Positions 22,967 to 34,587 of a DNA stretch of 53,327 nt are shown in pieces (the first letter of the stretch is position 1; every line of letters starts with the position of its first letter). The stretch comes from Perkinsus olseni (Eukaryota > Perkinsozoa > Perkinsida). Where the stretch lies: NCBI GenBank assembly GCA_013115125.1, contig JABANN010000203.1, positions 1-53,327 of the forward strand, in the 5' to 3' direction. A program made the translations under genes and the position numbers. The notes under the pieces are model-generated. The model did no database searches. It worked only from the letters and a program-made list of their open reading frames with translations, and was not told the DNA's origin.

Positions 22967-25900
22967 ATGGATGCATCCGAGGAGACCCCTCCAGCGGAGA
23001 CAGTAGACCAGGTCGTGCCGGAGCGGCCAACGAAGAAGCCGCGGAAGAGTTGGAATGAGTTAGCAGCAAAAACGAAGAGTAATCCGAATGAAGGTGGAGG
23101 CCTTTTGGAGGTAGGTAGATGGATCACTTGTTCTTAGCGGAGCGAAGCAGGATTCTTTTTTTCAGTTCACGGGGCTCATGCCCCATTTATCAGCGACAGC
23201 ATGCGCTGCGACCACTGAATACGTAGTGGGCATGGGCTCTCGTTATTGCCATAGTTGTGGAAGCTTGCTGGCGAGACACCGTGTCGGCGTGAGGGGAAGT
23301 ATGCGACCGGTAGGGGCTTCTTCAATCTCCGGCGGGGTCGGTTTGGTATTCATTGTCGCCTGTTTTCAGCGGCCAGCAGGTGTCGAAAAATTCCTGTCCC
23401 TCTTCTGTCGATTGAGGAATGCTCGGGTGACGCTTATGGCGCTGGCACTGGGCGAGCTTGTGAAGGGCAAGGATGAGTACAAGATACTTAAAGAGGTTAA
23501 GCGTCAACTGAGCGACATCTCACGAGAGGTCGAAGATTTGCCGGACAGTAAGATTCGCTTTCGGCCGCCTTCCTGCTACGACTGAGGTTCTTGTTAGCTA
23601 ATTCCAAGCCGAGGCTGGTGAGTGCGTTGAAGGAGGCCTTGGAGCCTTTGGAAGATATGCCCGTCAAGAAGGAAGATGACGGGGACGAGGAGGAGGAGGG
23701 GTCCGGTGGCGTTGATATTGAATGCGTGAAGAAGTCGGTGGAGGTGGCCCTCAACCTCGATGGAGCTTACTTCTGGATGTACTACATGTGCACTATGGTA
23801 GGGGTGGTTGACGGGGTTTGATAGGGGAGGATGGCTCGTCTGTTAGTCATTCGAGCACGGTCATCGGTTGGCTTCCGGCGGGCCGTCTTTGGCGTTGCCG
23901 CCGCCACTGGAGTACTATACGGTATGGTGTCTTCTGGCCGAGGAGGATGTCGACAGACAGGAGAAGTTGGGTTCGGTGTTGAGCCAGTGGACTGAGAAGA
24001 AACAGCGGCATCTGGGTGATGCCGAGAGGGGTATTATCGAGGAAGCCAATCGTAAGTGGGTGCCTGTTGTATAATACGACGAGGATTTGGACAAGCAATG
24101 AGCTCATGCGTTATCGTCGTTATTGGGCCTCGATATCAGTCGGAGGTTGTGCTGGCAGTCTTTTCTGTTTTGTAGGTATCCTTGATGGCCCGTCGTTCGA
24201 TACAGCGACCTGTAAGAATCCTCTCTGGTCTATCCAGTGCATCCGCTGGGTTGAATCACAACGCGTCTCCCATGCTCTGATGGGAGGCCAGAAGCTGGAT
24301 ACCTGGGACACACTTGTAGGTTTGGGATGTCGACTTGCGAGAGGTGCTAGCAAGATGTTGCCTTGGCTATCAGCCAGAATATGTCGACGCTGCCGTTGGT
24401 CCTCCGGCTCTCGCTATTGTTGCTCAGGTTCCATCTGGTATGGGTACCCGCTCGGGCGAGACACAGACCCTGAAGCAGGGAGATCCTCTCCTGCCTAGCA
24501 AGGTACTACACCAAGGCCTTGGTGACGGCCGGTGACCTCCTTCATGTGTTAGATTCTGTCGGATTGGGTTGATGCTACTCGAGACTACATGTGCCATATG
24601 TAATAGTCAAAGCTGTTGTGCTTCGCTTCGCTAGGTTTCGTTTCCCTCCATGGCCGACCTTAGATACGCCTATGCAACCCCTACTGAGTCAGCTTTGGAT
24701 CTCCTTTCCAACTTCGTGCCCGGAGGTGTCGTCGAGGTTGGCAGTGGCACTGGCTACTGGGCTAAGCTACTACGAGATCGTCAAGTGAGTGCTGCTTTGC
24801 CCGAGGTCTTCGGTAGAGGTGGTCTGTCTAGGTAGAGGTGCTGGCCTTGGATAAGAACCCTCCCGATCATCAGGCCAATGCCTATCACGGTCGATGCAGA
24901 CCTCATACGGAGGTCAAGAAGGGCGTAGGCTCACCAGCACCGGCCTTCCTTCGATCAACGTTTTTCCCTTCAGAACGCTACGGACGTGGAATCCCTGTCG
25001 CCGACGGAGTACCCGAAGCTCATGCTGTGCTATCCGCCTCCTCAGGAGCACATGGCGGCTGAGGCGGTAGGCGGGGAGGGATGACTGGTGGCATCGATGG
25101 AAGTTGTTGTTGCGTGCCAGATTGGCAACTTTAAGGGGGACTACGTCTTCCATATCGGCGAGTGGTTTGGTGACACGGGGTCCTTGGCGATGCAGAAGGC
25201 TTTGGGCCAAAGCTTTAGGATGATCAAAAGAGAGCCTCTTCCCAACTGGCCCAGTAAGGAGGCCACTACTGATATGCGTGATGAAAGGGCATCGGTCATC
25301 AGGCACTAGCTATGAGATGACCATCTGGAAGCGGAGGTCTAAGGACGATCAAGGCGAGAACGCCCTTCCAGCAGTAGCATGTAAGCCCCTTCGTAGCTGC
25401 AAACGACTCACTGATGGCTCTGTCGACAGGCTCCCATTGTGGCGGCAGGGCACAGGTCCGGTGTCGAATCACATGCGAGATAGGGTAGGCTGGGTTGTGT
25501 GGTAGTATCGGGCTACCTGCCTTGTAAGGTACTGTAACAAGGAGGAGTGTCTCGATGCCTGTAGGAGTACGCATCGGACCTTGATGGCGTTTAAGATGGT
25601 GAGGAGGGGGGCGACCATGCTATAAGTAGCATGGCCGTAGCACGTCTCGAGTCCGGCCCTGCAACTAGTGTTGGTGCGATTTCTCCCGATATTAATGCGG
25701 CCATGACTGTTCGTACATTGGCAAGGTCTATTTTCATCTCCTCTGCCTTGTAGATCGGTTGTCGGTTTCCCTTCCTAGGTACCGGTACACAAGAAGCTGA
25801 TGGACAGTCTGAAACTGAGCAACAAGAAAGTACTTCGGAAGCTGAGACGCCGCTGATTCCTCCCTTCCAGTGGGCCGCCTTGATGGGGCTCGCAACGTAA
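22967..25900 (+). CDS. SAM-dependent methyltransferase-like protein, many small exons
   Basis: Starts MDASEETPPAETVDQ with a basic nuclear-type stretch (RPTKKPRKSW) before a GTAGGT donor. Middle exons encode GVEKFLSLFCRLRNARVTL, KRQLSDISREVEDLP, an acidic stretch, and WMYYMCTM. The methyltransferase core is at about 24545-24790: YATPTESALDLLSNFVPGG, then VVEVGSGTGYWAKLLRDR (SAM motif I), and VEVLALDKNPP (motif II acidic residue). It is followed by YPKLMLCYPPPQEHMAAEA, DYVFHIGEWFGDTG and, across a short intron, LPNWPS/TSYEMTIWKRR. This order matches a protist protein family I know only as methyltransferase-like. A Cys/His cluster downstream (YCNKEECLDACRSTHRTLM, about 25530) suggests a MYND-type zinc finger. 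The model ends at 25900 (WAALMGLAT). The target is unknown, and the N-terminal third could be a separate gene. Confidence 0.6.
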
Positions 25901-26024
25901 AAGCAATTTACCATCACCCTATACGATGTACACTAACGATGTTTTCTTCTGAGCCGTGGGAGTCTTCTGCTGCTGTTGGTGGAAGGGCGGTTCGGCAGTG
26001 TCCTGCTTAGTGTTAGCTGCCCAT

Positions 26025-28119
26025 ATGGCCACCAACCCTGCCGACCAACCGCCCAACAAGAAGACTAAGATCATGACGGCTCAAGTCGAACAGCTAGCTA
26101 TTGACACGATCAGGTGAGGGGATGGTACTTGACAGGCGTGTCGGAGACGACGTCCTTCCTTGCAGAGTTACTGCAGCTGAGATGGTCCAGAAGGCCAAGT
26201 CTGGTCATCCCGGCGCCCCAATGGGTTGTGCTCCGATAGGCCACGCCTTGTATGCTCACGTTATGAAGTACAACGCCGCCAACCCCCACTGGTGGAACAG
26301 AGATCGATTCGTCCTGTCTAATGGCCACGGTTGTGCCCTGCAGTACGTGCTCATGCATTTGGCTGGCTACAAGGACGTCGACGTGGACCAGCTGGAGAAC
26401 TTCCGTCAGTTGGGCTCGAGGACGGCTGGCCATCCCGAGCGGCATCTACTGGAAGGGGTGGAGGTCAGCACTGGTCCTCTCGGTCAGGGAATCTCCAATG
26501 CCGTTGGTCTTGCCATTGCCGCTGGGCATATGGCCGCCAGGTACAACCGTGAGGGCTATGAGATCTTCAATAACTACACCTTCGCCATTTGTGGTGATGG
26601 TTGCCTTGAGGAGGGCGTCAGCTCGGAGTCCTGTGCCCTTGCTGGCCATCTTGGGCTCGGTCGTCTTATTGTGTTGTATGATGATAATAAGATTACTATT
26701 GATGGCACTACTGATATCGCCTTTACCGAGGACGTTAGTAAGAGGTTTGAGGGCATGCATTGGCAGGTCCTCGAGGTCGCCAATGGGGACAGCGATCTTG
26801 CCGATATTCTGGCCAAGATTGAGGAGGCTAAGAAGTGCACGGACAAGCCCACCATCATCAAAGTCAATACCACCATCGGCTTTGGCTCCGCTAAGCAGGG
26901 TACCTCCAAGGTCCACGGTGCGCCTCTAGGTGATGATGATTTGGCCAATGTTAAGAAGGAGTTTGGCTTCGACCCCGAGATGCATTTCGAGATTCCTGCC
27001 GAAGTTTTAAGTCTGTATAAGAGTGTTCTTGCTCGCGGTCAGCAGGCCAACCAGGAGTGGGATGCTCTTTTCGCCAAGTATGGTCAGGCTTATCCCGCCG
27101 AGCATGCTGAGCTAGTCAGGCGAGCTAAGGGTGAGCTGCCGATTGACTTGGACGAACACGTGCCGAAGTATCGGGTGGGTGATAAGGCGAAGGCTACTCG
27201 TGTGACCAGTGGTGAGGTCCTGGATGCCCTGATGCAGCGCCTTCCTGAGATCATCGGTGGCTCGGCTGACCTCACCGCCTCTAACATGACCAATATGGGC
27301 AAGCTCCCCATCATGAGCAGCAAGGCTATGCAGAACCGTTACATTGAGTTTGGCGTCCGTGAGCACGGCATGGCGGCCATGCTCAACGGTATCCATGCCT
27401 ATGGTGGCTTCCTTCCCTTTGGTGCCACCTTCGTCAACTTTATTGGGTACTGTTGGGGCGCCATCAGATTGTCCTGTCTCTCGGAGCAGCAGGTCCTCTA
27501 TGTGATGACGCACGACTCCATCGACCTGGGTGAGGATGGTCCGACGCATCAGCCCGTTGAGATCCTTCCGCTGCTGCGTAGTACTCCTAATATGAGCACC
27601 ATCAGGCCGTGTGATGGTCGGGAGACTGTTGGGGCCTACATGGCGTACTTGAAGAACAAGAGTGGTCCGACTACTCTCATCCTCAGTCGTTCCGGCCTAC
27701 CTACTTTCGACCACTCCTCGCCCGAGGGGACTCTGAAGGGGGCTTACATTATTGATGATTTCACTGGTACGGGCGGTAAGAAGGTGATCATCATCGCCAG
27801 CGGCACTGAGGTCCTCCAGGCAGTGGAGGCTAAGAAGATGCTCTCAGAGCAGGGCGTTGATGCTCGGGTCGTCTCCATGCCCTCCTGGAACCTCTTCGAC
27901 AAGCAGATAGACGACTATAAGAAGGTGGTCTTCCCTGATGGTGTTAAGCGTTTGATGGTTGAGGCCAGCAGTCCTCTCGGCTTCGAAAGATACGCTGACG
28001 AGTGGATCGCCATGACCACCTTCGGTGCCTCGGCGCCGGGGAATAAGGTGAAGGCCCACTTCGGCTTCACTGCTGAGAACATCTGTATGAGGGCGAAGAG
28101 GCTTGTCGCCTCCTCCTGA
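26025..28119 (+). CDS. transketolase
   Basis: Exons 26025-26113 and 26166-28119, with phase 2 kept across a 52-nt intron, give 680 residues, normal for the family. It starts MATNPADQPPNKKTKIM; no targeting peptide is evident, so it is probably cytosolic. Diagnostic stretches are KSGHPGAPMGCAPIGHALY, STGPLGQGISNAVGLAIA, ICGDGCLEEGVSSE (the ThDP/metal GDG...N motif), YDDNKITIDG, the second-domain EFGVREHGMAAMLNGI, and HDSIDLGEDGPTHQPVE. It is a thiamine-diphosphate enzyme of the non-oxidative pentose phosphate pathway that moves two-carbon units between sugar phosphates. Strong codon preference for GCC, AAG and GGT and a single small intron suit a highly expressed housekeeping gene. Confidence 0.97.
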
Positions 28120-28360
28120 GAACCACCGCGCTGAGAGTATCATGTTGTCAAAGTGTTTACATGTCGTCGAAAGCTTATGATGATGATAACCGACTGAATA
28201 TCCATCACTACTACTGAGTGGCTCAACGCCAGTAATGTTATTTTCAGAGAAATGGTTTTTTTCGTTGGCGAGCTGGGATGATCCCGGTAAGAGTTGCTGC
28301 TACTACCCTCAGTTCCACTTCTGTTGCTGTGTTGCTCTTGTTTATACTACTACCATCATC

Positions 28361-30436
28361 ATGTGCACTGACACTCCTGCTGCGACCGCCTCGGTCTATG
28401 ACCTCTTCGTCAACGACTCAACGTCTTGCGATGTCTGCGAGAAGCTCATAACCTACCTCAGAGCCGTTTCTGGCAAGGTGAGTTGCGGCCGCCCGGAATC
28501 GAACCCGGGTCTTTCAAAGCCTCTCTGTTTGCTCCTACCCATATGATACTGTTCACTACTCCTCACCTTTTCATGAGACGGCATCCCTCCCTGGTACTTG
28601 GCTGTCATTCTTTTCTGAATCAGGGCGCTCGTCCCAGTGGCACGATCATCCGGGCCACGACCAAGCCGGGTAACTCGGCCCTTTCCGCTGCTTTCGACCA
28701 GCGACTACCCGTCTATGCCAGCCAGAAGAGGGAGGAATCTTTCGAGGGCGCCCTTAAGGTGGGGGGGACAGCTGAATTGTGTGTTGGTGTTCTGAATGCC
28801 GTGTGGTTTGTCAGGCACTGAAGGCCATCGCCGAGGACTCCGGTTTTGGTTCCCTTCTCCTTCCCGAGGGCGGTGAGGCTCTTAAGTGGGTCGAGTGGTG
28901 TCTTAATGAGAGCGAGGGAGCGTTCAAGCTGAGCAAGCAAGGCGTGGAGAAGCTCAACAAGACGCTCGAGGACAGAGTGGGTCTCTCGTCGTTTCCGCAC
29001 GGCTGGTTGACGGAGTTCGCGTCACGTAGGTATTCTTGCTTGGCGGCTCGAACATAACCCTAGCAGACTTCGTAGTGGCCCACGCTGCTGAGCGATGGGC
29101 CTCCAAGGCTTCTCAGAAGGAGCTTGCTCAGTACTGCAACATCACTAGGTAACGAAAGCTCGATGCTGGTCGGTGAATGTCGAATCTTCCCTTTAGGTGG
29201 TATCACCATATCAGCACTCTCCCCGGCAGCCCTTATCCTGAGAGCGTTATCGATCTCCATGCGGTGTCGCGGGCTTACACGAACCTTCATAAGGCTGATA
29301 CTGCGGCGCCTGGTGGCAAGGGCAAGGGCGGCAAGGGCTCCCCTAAGAAGGGTGAGCCATCGGGTGGTGACGAGAGGACCCTTGCGGATGTGATCTGGTC
29401 TTAGGCGAGGCAGGTGATGCTGATGCTGCGGCCAAGAAGAAGGCTGAGAGGAAGGCTAAGAACAAGGAGAAGCAGGCTAAGGCACAGAAGGAGACTCGAC
29501 CAGTCGAGGATGTCAGTCGGCTCAATATGATTGTTGGTAAGGTTTGATAGTTGACGGTGGAGAACTTCTGAAGGCATATGTGGTGGCTTGCCTCAGGCAA
29601 GATCAATAAGGTTTGGGAGCATCCCGATGCGGAGAAGCTGTGGTGTGAGGAGATTGACTGTGGCGAGGCTTCTGGTGAGTACCGATGGGAGAATATGGAG
29701 GGATATTTTAGCTCTAATAATTTCGCGGAGGAGCGGCTTTGCCTGGCATTCGCTAGGGTTTGCTACATCTTGGCGTGTCAATAAGTGCCGTGCGCCATCA
29801 GTGCCGGGGCTTCTACGACCTTTGATAGTCGCGGGCGTGTCTCGCTGTCACTTCTGCTCCTGCTTGTTGTCGTCAGGTCCCCGTCAGATCGCATCAGGCC
29901 TCCGCGATTTCTACAAGGAGGCCTCTGATCTCGAGGGCCGCAAGGTTGTCATCCTTGCTAACCTCAAGCCCCGTCCCCTTCGTGGATTCGTCTCCCACGG
30001 TATGGTCATGTGCGCCTCTACCGGCGACCACAGCCAAGTTGAGGTCTTGGACGTGCCCAAGGACGCCAAGCCTGGTACGCTCGCATCAGTATGATATCTC
30101 TTGGCAATCGTGTCTTAGGTGACCGTATCACGATCCCTGGCTTCGACGGTGAGCCTGATGAGGTCCTCCATCCCAAGCATAACCCCTTCGATGCTGTCAA
30201 GGGTAGGATGATCTTGGAATCTTGAGCTCTCTTGCGGTATCTCCACGCTTATGTTTAGGTGATTTGAAGACTGTGAAGAAGGAGGATGGTGTCATTATGG
30301 CGACCTACAAGGTAAGATGAGCTACTGTTCGCGTTCGGACCAGCCAAGGGGCATCTTATTTCAGGGCAAGGCGTTCACTCTCCCTAGCGGTGAGATCGTT
30401 ACCGCCCCTGACCTTGCCGACTGCGAGATCTCTTAA
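28361..30436 (+). CDS. Arc1/AIMP1-like tRNA-binding protein (GST-like N-terminus plus EMAPII C-terminus)
   Basis: About ten short exons. The N-terminal part starts MCTDTPAATASVYDLFVN. With LPVYASQKREESFEGALK, EALKWVEWCLNES and NITLADFVVAHAAERW it looks like a GST-C-type fold, as used by proteins of the multi-aminoacyl-tRNA synthetase complex. A Lys/Gly-rich linker follows (KGKGGKGSPKKGEP, KKKAERKAKNKEKQAK; about 29310-29500). The C-terminal part is the EMAPII-type OB fold: RLNMIVGK, then INKVWEHPDAEKLWCEEIDCG, then IASGLRDFYKEASDLEGRKV, LANLKPRPLRGFVSHGMV and DRITIPGFDGEPDEVLHPK, ending LADCEIS. By family knowledge it binds tRNA and delivers it to synthetases. Seryl-tRNA synthetase lies four genes downstream. 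The first intron (about 28476-28622) holds a tRNA-like sequence. It lacks a synthetase catalytic domain, which argues against MetRS or TyrRS. Confidence 0.85.
28480..28560 (-). repeat. tRNA-like element in intron 1 of the Arc1-like gene
   Basis: The minus strand has CCCGGGTTCGATTCCGGGCGG. A five-base-pair T-stem forms only with an eight-base loop, one more than a true tRNA. A D-arm-like GGTAGGAGC lies about 40 nt upstream. No matching acceptor strand is seen. It sits just inside the GTGAGT donor of the host intron. Confidence 0.55.
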
Positions 30437-30715
30437 GTCGCTGAGGGTGTCTATGATGATGATAATAAGTGCCTGATTAAATTTACAAGATTCACAATCA
30501 CTGTATAACGACTTGATGCTGGTGGTGGAACGTATACCTGTCAACAGTTTCCTCGCGAATTCATCCATACCTTGTGCTCTCCGTATCAATTAGGGGCTCG
30601 GCGGTCATGTAACGACCGCTGTGGATTCATAGAGAACTGTGTAACCCGCGACCCGAGATGCCACTACAGGCAAGTGAGGTGAAGGCTTAATGCTGGGCTA
30701 GTCGTGATTCCTTAT

Positions 30716-31822
30716 ATGGCGGACACAAGTCCCGCGGCCAGCAGCAGTGAAATGGTGGCGGGGTCACATGGTGAAGAGGTTGATGGGGATGATCGAGGTA
30801 ATATGGTCGCTGTATTCGGGGGTAAAGCCTTACCCCGATGTCCACCAGGCTCAGTGGTTGTGAATCCTCTTTCCTCGGGCTCCGGACTGGAGTGCCCGTT
30901 CGGATTTGGTGGTAGCTCGGCAGAGAAGTGGGAGCAGGTGGCGGCTCGGCAGTCATCGGAGGCGGTGAACCCGAGGAATATGATGCCGACCTTCAGTCAG
31001 GAGAGAGCTCCGGATCAGAAGGTTGATCTCAGTGTGGAGAGGGAGAAGAGTAGGTGGCACGACTAAATGTTAAGGCTCAACTCTTAGGGCGAGTGTCCTT
31101 CATTTGTATCGTTCGGAGTTCCCGCCGCGTGTGTATTCTACTACGGCTGTAGTCGTTATCGAACTAGTCCTCTCTCCAGGTACGATACCAAAGACCGGAG
31201 AAGATGCAACTTGGGTGTATCCATCACCGCAGCAGTTTTATCATGCTTTACGGTAATTGAACTCGTGGTGGCAGCGAGGCAGCATCCGGATGGTGTGATT
31301 TTGTAGGCGGCGTAATAAGAGTGCAGAAGCGGAGAGCATGGACGCTGTAGTGTATATCCATAATAGCGTTAATGAGCGTACATGGGAAGGGATACTCGAC
31401 TGGGAGAGAAAGCTCCATCCGGAATGCATTCACCCATCCTTGCAGCGGTAGAGGGCCTACTACACTGCTCTGTGACCATGGATCCTTGCGTCTCTGGCTT
31501 CAGATTTGTCGGCCGATTTAATGATCTTTCACTCCGAGCCCAGCTGCATGGATGGGTTTACAGTCGCGCCCGGCCCTTCGATCGTCACGATTGGTTCATT
31601 GATCGATGTGGGCAGAGGACAGTTCGGTATATAGTGGATTACTACGACGAGCCTACAGAGGAGGCAGACGAGCGAGGCTTCGATGTTGTTATCGAGTCCC
31701 GACCAGCCGCTCTGGACAGCTTGGGGAATTTTTGGGATTGTGTAGTACTGGGGTCTCTCGATGTAGGCAGCAGCTTGATGTCCCTTAGGTACGAATGGGT
31801 GCACGGCGGTTATTCAATATGA
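30716..31822 (+). CDS. mitochondrial cytochrome c heme lyase (holocytochrome c synthase)
   Basis: Four exons (30716-31049, 31180-31252, 31307-31447, 31504-31822) give exactly 288 residues. The N-terminal part has an ECPFGF Cys-Pro heme-regulatory-type motif. Signature segments follow: NPRNMMPTFSQERAPDQKV, then STIPKTGEDATWVYPSPQQF across the first splice, VVYIHNSVNERTWEGILDWE, FVGRFNDLSLRAQLHGW, and RPFDRHDWFIDRCGQRTVR followed by YIVDYYDEP. The last is the strongly conserved HDW...CG..VRYVIDYY block. It attaches heme to apocytochrome c (or c1) in the intermembrane space. The exon phases all agree, which supports the model. The C-terminus ends shortly after FDVVIESRPAALDS, as in other family members. 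Confidence 0.93.
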
Positions 31823-31949
31823 ATTGAAAGTCACTGGTCTTACTGTAATTGACGTCTCTTAGCGGTCTCGGGAGTGGTGTTGGTTTGAAGGAGGGGGGTA
31901 GCATACTCGTTACTTTCGCTGAGTTGACTTCTCTTTTGCTTCTTACGGT

Positions 31950-34587
31950 ATGTCAGCGACTGCGGGGAAGTTCGCCTCGTCAGGGCTAACGGCTGCAGGA
32001 GGATTCGGGACGTTACAGAAGCAATGGTTGCTTTATATGGGTCTGCCGTGGTGAGTTACTATGACAGGGCTTTCCGGGTATTTCATGGCTGTGATGTCTA
32101 AGATATTCTCATGGTGGTGCTCCTCCATTGATGTTGATCGACTTGTCGGCCGGGTTTTCCACTTATGCGTTGTTATTGTGGAGGGCTGTCATCTGTTCAG
32201 GGCAGTAGGAGGCATGCAAGCGATGGTCTATGTCTTCGTAGCGACACAGCCCGTGTTAATGATATCGGTGTGCACTCTAGAGACGGCGAGGCTGGGATGT
32301 CGACCGCATCCGATTGACGAGTGCCCAACAGACCCTTCCCTCTATGAGTTTGCTGGCGATATCTACAAGTCTGTCGTCAGCGAATTTGGGCTCGCCTGTG
32401 AGAATAGGTAGGAGGATCATCGTCACCTTGTCGTATTGGTCATTGTTGTTGCAGCTCATGGGCTGTGGCTTTGCAGTCGGAGCTCTTCTTCGGCTTCCTC
32501 GTGGGCGTGTGGGCCATCGGATGGATGGGTGACCGCTTCGGTCGTAAACCAGCATTGTGGCTAAGCGTCGTCACCACGCAGCTCTTCGGCCTCCTGTCGT
32601 TTGTTGCTCCAACATATCTTGCGTAAGTCCCTTCTCCGGCCTCCTTCGCATGACTCGTCGTTGTCCAGATATGCAATCTCGAGGCTAGGAGTTGGGCTGG
32701 GTATCGGTGGTCTGGGCCTTTCCAGCTACGTCCTAGCGACAGAGGTCACAGCTCCGGAGTGGCGTAGTCTAGTGTGCGTAGTGACCAGCTCCATATTTGC
32801 TCTTGGTAGTACGGGATTGTGACGGGGACCACGGCCAACCTCACTCATTCACCTGTCTAGCCCCTTTCTACCACAGCTTAGTAGTAGGGCGGGTTCTCAT
32901 CTATATCGCTGACTTTCATTGGTTGTTATAGCTACGGTGCTCACCCTTAAGAATGATGACCGAGCAGCCAGTTGAGCGAGCCAAGCTTCTGAGGTGTCGC
33001 TTGACATCAGGTATTGTAGCGGTATCCAGTCTAGCGGCTATACCCAACATCCACTGGCGGATGCTGTCGTTCGGCGTAGGTCATCTCCGGTTCATTCGAT
33101 GCAGGCTGATATACAGGCTTTCAGGTTTGGATGTTGAGCTGGGCATGTGTGCTCCCGGCCCTCCTTTTAACTCTATTTTTGGAATCTCCTGTGTGGCTCG
33201 AAGCGCGGGGTCGTCACGCTGAAGCCGAGGCGGGTTTGCGCAAGATCGCCATCGTCAACAACCGACAGGCTGAATTTGATTCTTTTTTGAAGAAGTGGGA
33301 TGATCAGTAAGAGGGGAGTTGGACGTTTTTCGAGCGGCTTTGGTAGTTTTCTTATCAGACACATACCGGCCCCGGACGGTGATTTTTCGATAGAAGATGG
33401 TGACAAGAAAGACTCTTTGCCGGCATCAACGAAGGAGGATGATAGTTTGTGGGGTCTATTGGTGACGAAGAGATTGAATATAATACAAGAATTCGTGGCT
33501 GTGATGGTGGCCGCATGGTAAGCGGGTGGTCTAGAGAGCCGTAGGCCGTGAGTTCGAACCCTTCAGGTTTGCCTCGAGCCTCGGCTATTACGGATTGTCG
33601 ATGAATGTCGGAAACCTCGGTGGATCTATTTATCTGAACTCTATACTTAACGCTTTGGTAAGATTACCGATAAGCTGCGTAGCATCAGCCAGTCAGGCCA
33701 TGCGAGTGACCCTCCTCCCGTGAGGCATGTCCTTCTAGGTTGAGATACCTTCCTACGGTATGATGTACTTCATGGTTGACAATGCCATCACCGGCAGGAA
33801 ACTTACTCTGTAGGCAGGCCCTCTCCCACCTCACTCGGATGTGTCTGATATCAGGACCATATATCTTCTAGCAGGGGGCATTGCTTGTGTCATTGGCCCT
33901 CTATTCACCTGGCTCCATTGGCTTTCCCTCACCATAGCCCTCCTCGGCAAGTTCTTCGTCTCTGCTGCCTTCGGAGTGTGCTATATGTAGGTGTCTCCGC
34001 TGCCTTCACAATCAGTGCCGACGCTCTGCTCTCAGTTACGGTTCAGAGCTATTCCCCACAAGCATCCGCAGCTCTGCGTTGGGCATCCAGTCTCTAGCGG
34101 CTCGTATTGCTGGCATCATCTCGCCACTCGTGCCACCCCTTGGCGAGGTCTGGTCGCCTCTACCGAATCTAGTAAGTTGGCTGCAGTCCCGGCTCAGTGC
34201 CAACGGGTTACTCTGTGCTTGCTCAGATATTTGGAATCCCGTGTATCGTCGCAGCTGTCTTTATTTTGCGTCTCTTACCGGAAACACTCGGGCGGAGCCT
34301 TCCGATGACAGTGGAAGATGTCCGGGCTCTCCGGCAATACTCGGTGGGTAGTGCCGAGCCTCCCCGCCCAGGACACGGGCAGACCGGAAAATACGAGATG
34401 CCTCTTGATGAGTGAGTGGGGCGACTTCTACCCATCTTTTCTCCCATTCGAGGGGTCGTGGACTCGTACTCGTGTCAGATTTGACACCGACTCCTCCAAT
34501 GACTCTGAAGCGGAAGAAGACGAGCGACGCGCTAGAACTCTGCGTGACGTCTTCGGCACTGAGTTCGGCCCAAAGGCCAGTGAATAA
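31950..34587 (+). CDS. MFS transporter of the organic cation/anion (SLC22-like) family
   Basis: About ten exons from MSATAGKFASSG at 31950. An ectodomain has CRPHPIDECPTDP and KSVVSEFGLACENR, the SLC22 'SIVTEFDLVC' position. TM2-3 follow with FFGFLVGVWAIGWMGDRFGR and KPALWLSV, the MFS G-x3-DRxGR loop; then LGVGLGIGGLGLSSYVLATE, APEWRSLV and ESPVWLEARGRHAEAEAGLR. The second half has YGLSMNVGNLGGSIYLN, LVEIPSYGMMYFMVDNAITGR, and ELFPTSIRSSALGIQS with LAARIAGIISP. The end is LLPETLGRSLPMTVEDVR plus an acidic tail (SSNDSEAEEDERRART). It should sit in the plasma membrane; the substrate is unknown. One 49-nt intron (33518-33566) holds a tRNA-like B-box. Some exon joints in the 32810-33110 stretch are unclear. 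Confidence 0.85.
33518..33566 (+). repeat. 49-nt intron containing a tRNA-like B-box
   Basis: The intron runs GTAAGC...TTCAG and carries GGCCGTGAGTTCGAACCC, a good B-box, close to its acceptor. GGGTGGTCTAGAGAGCC resembles a D-arm. At 49 nt it is too short for a whole tRNA, so it may be a tRNA-derived remnant or chance. Confidence 0.4.
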
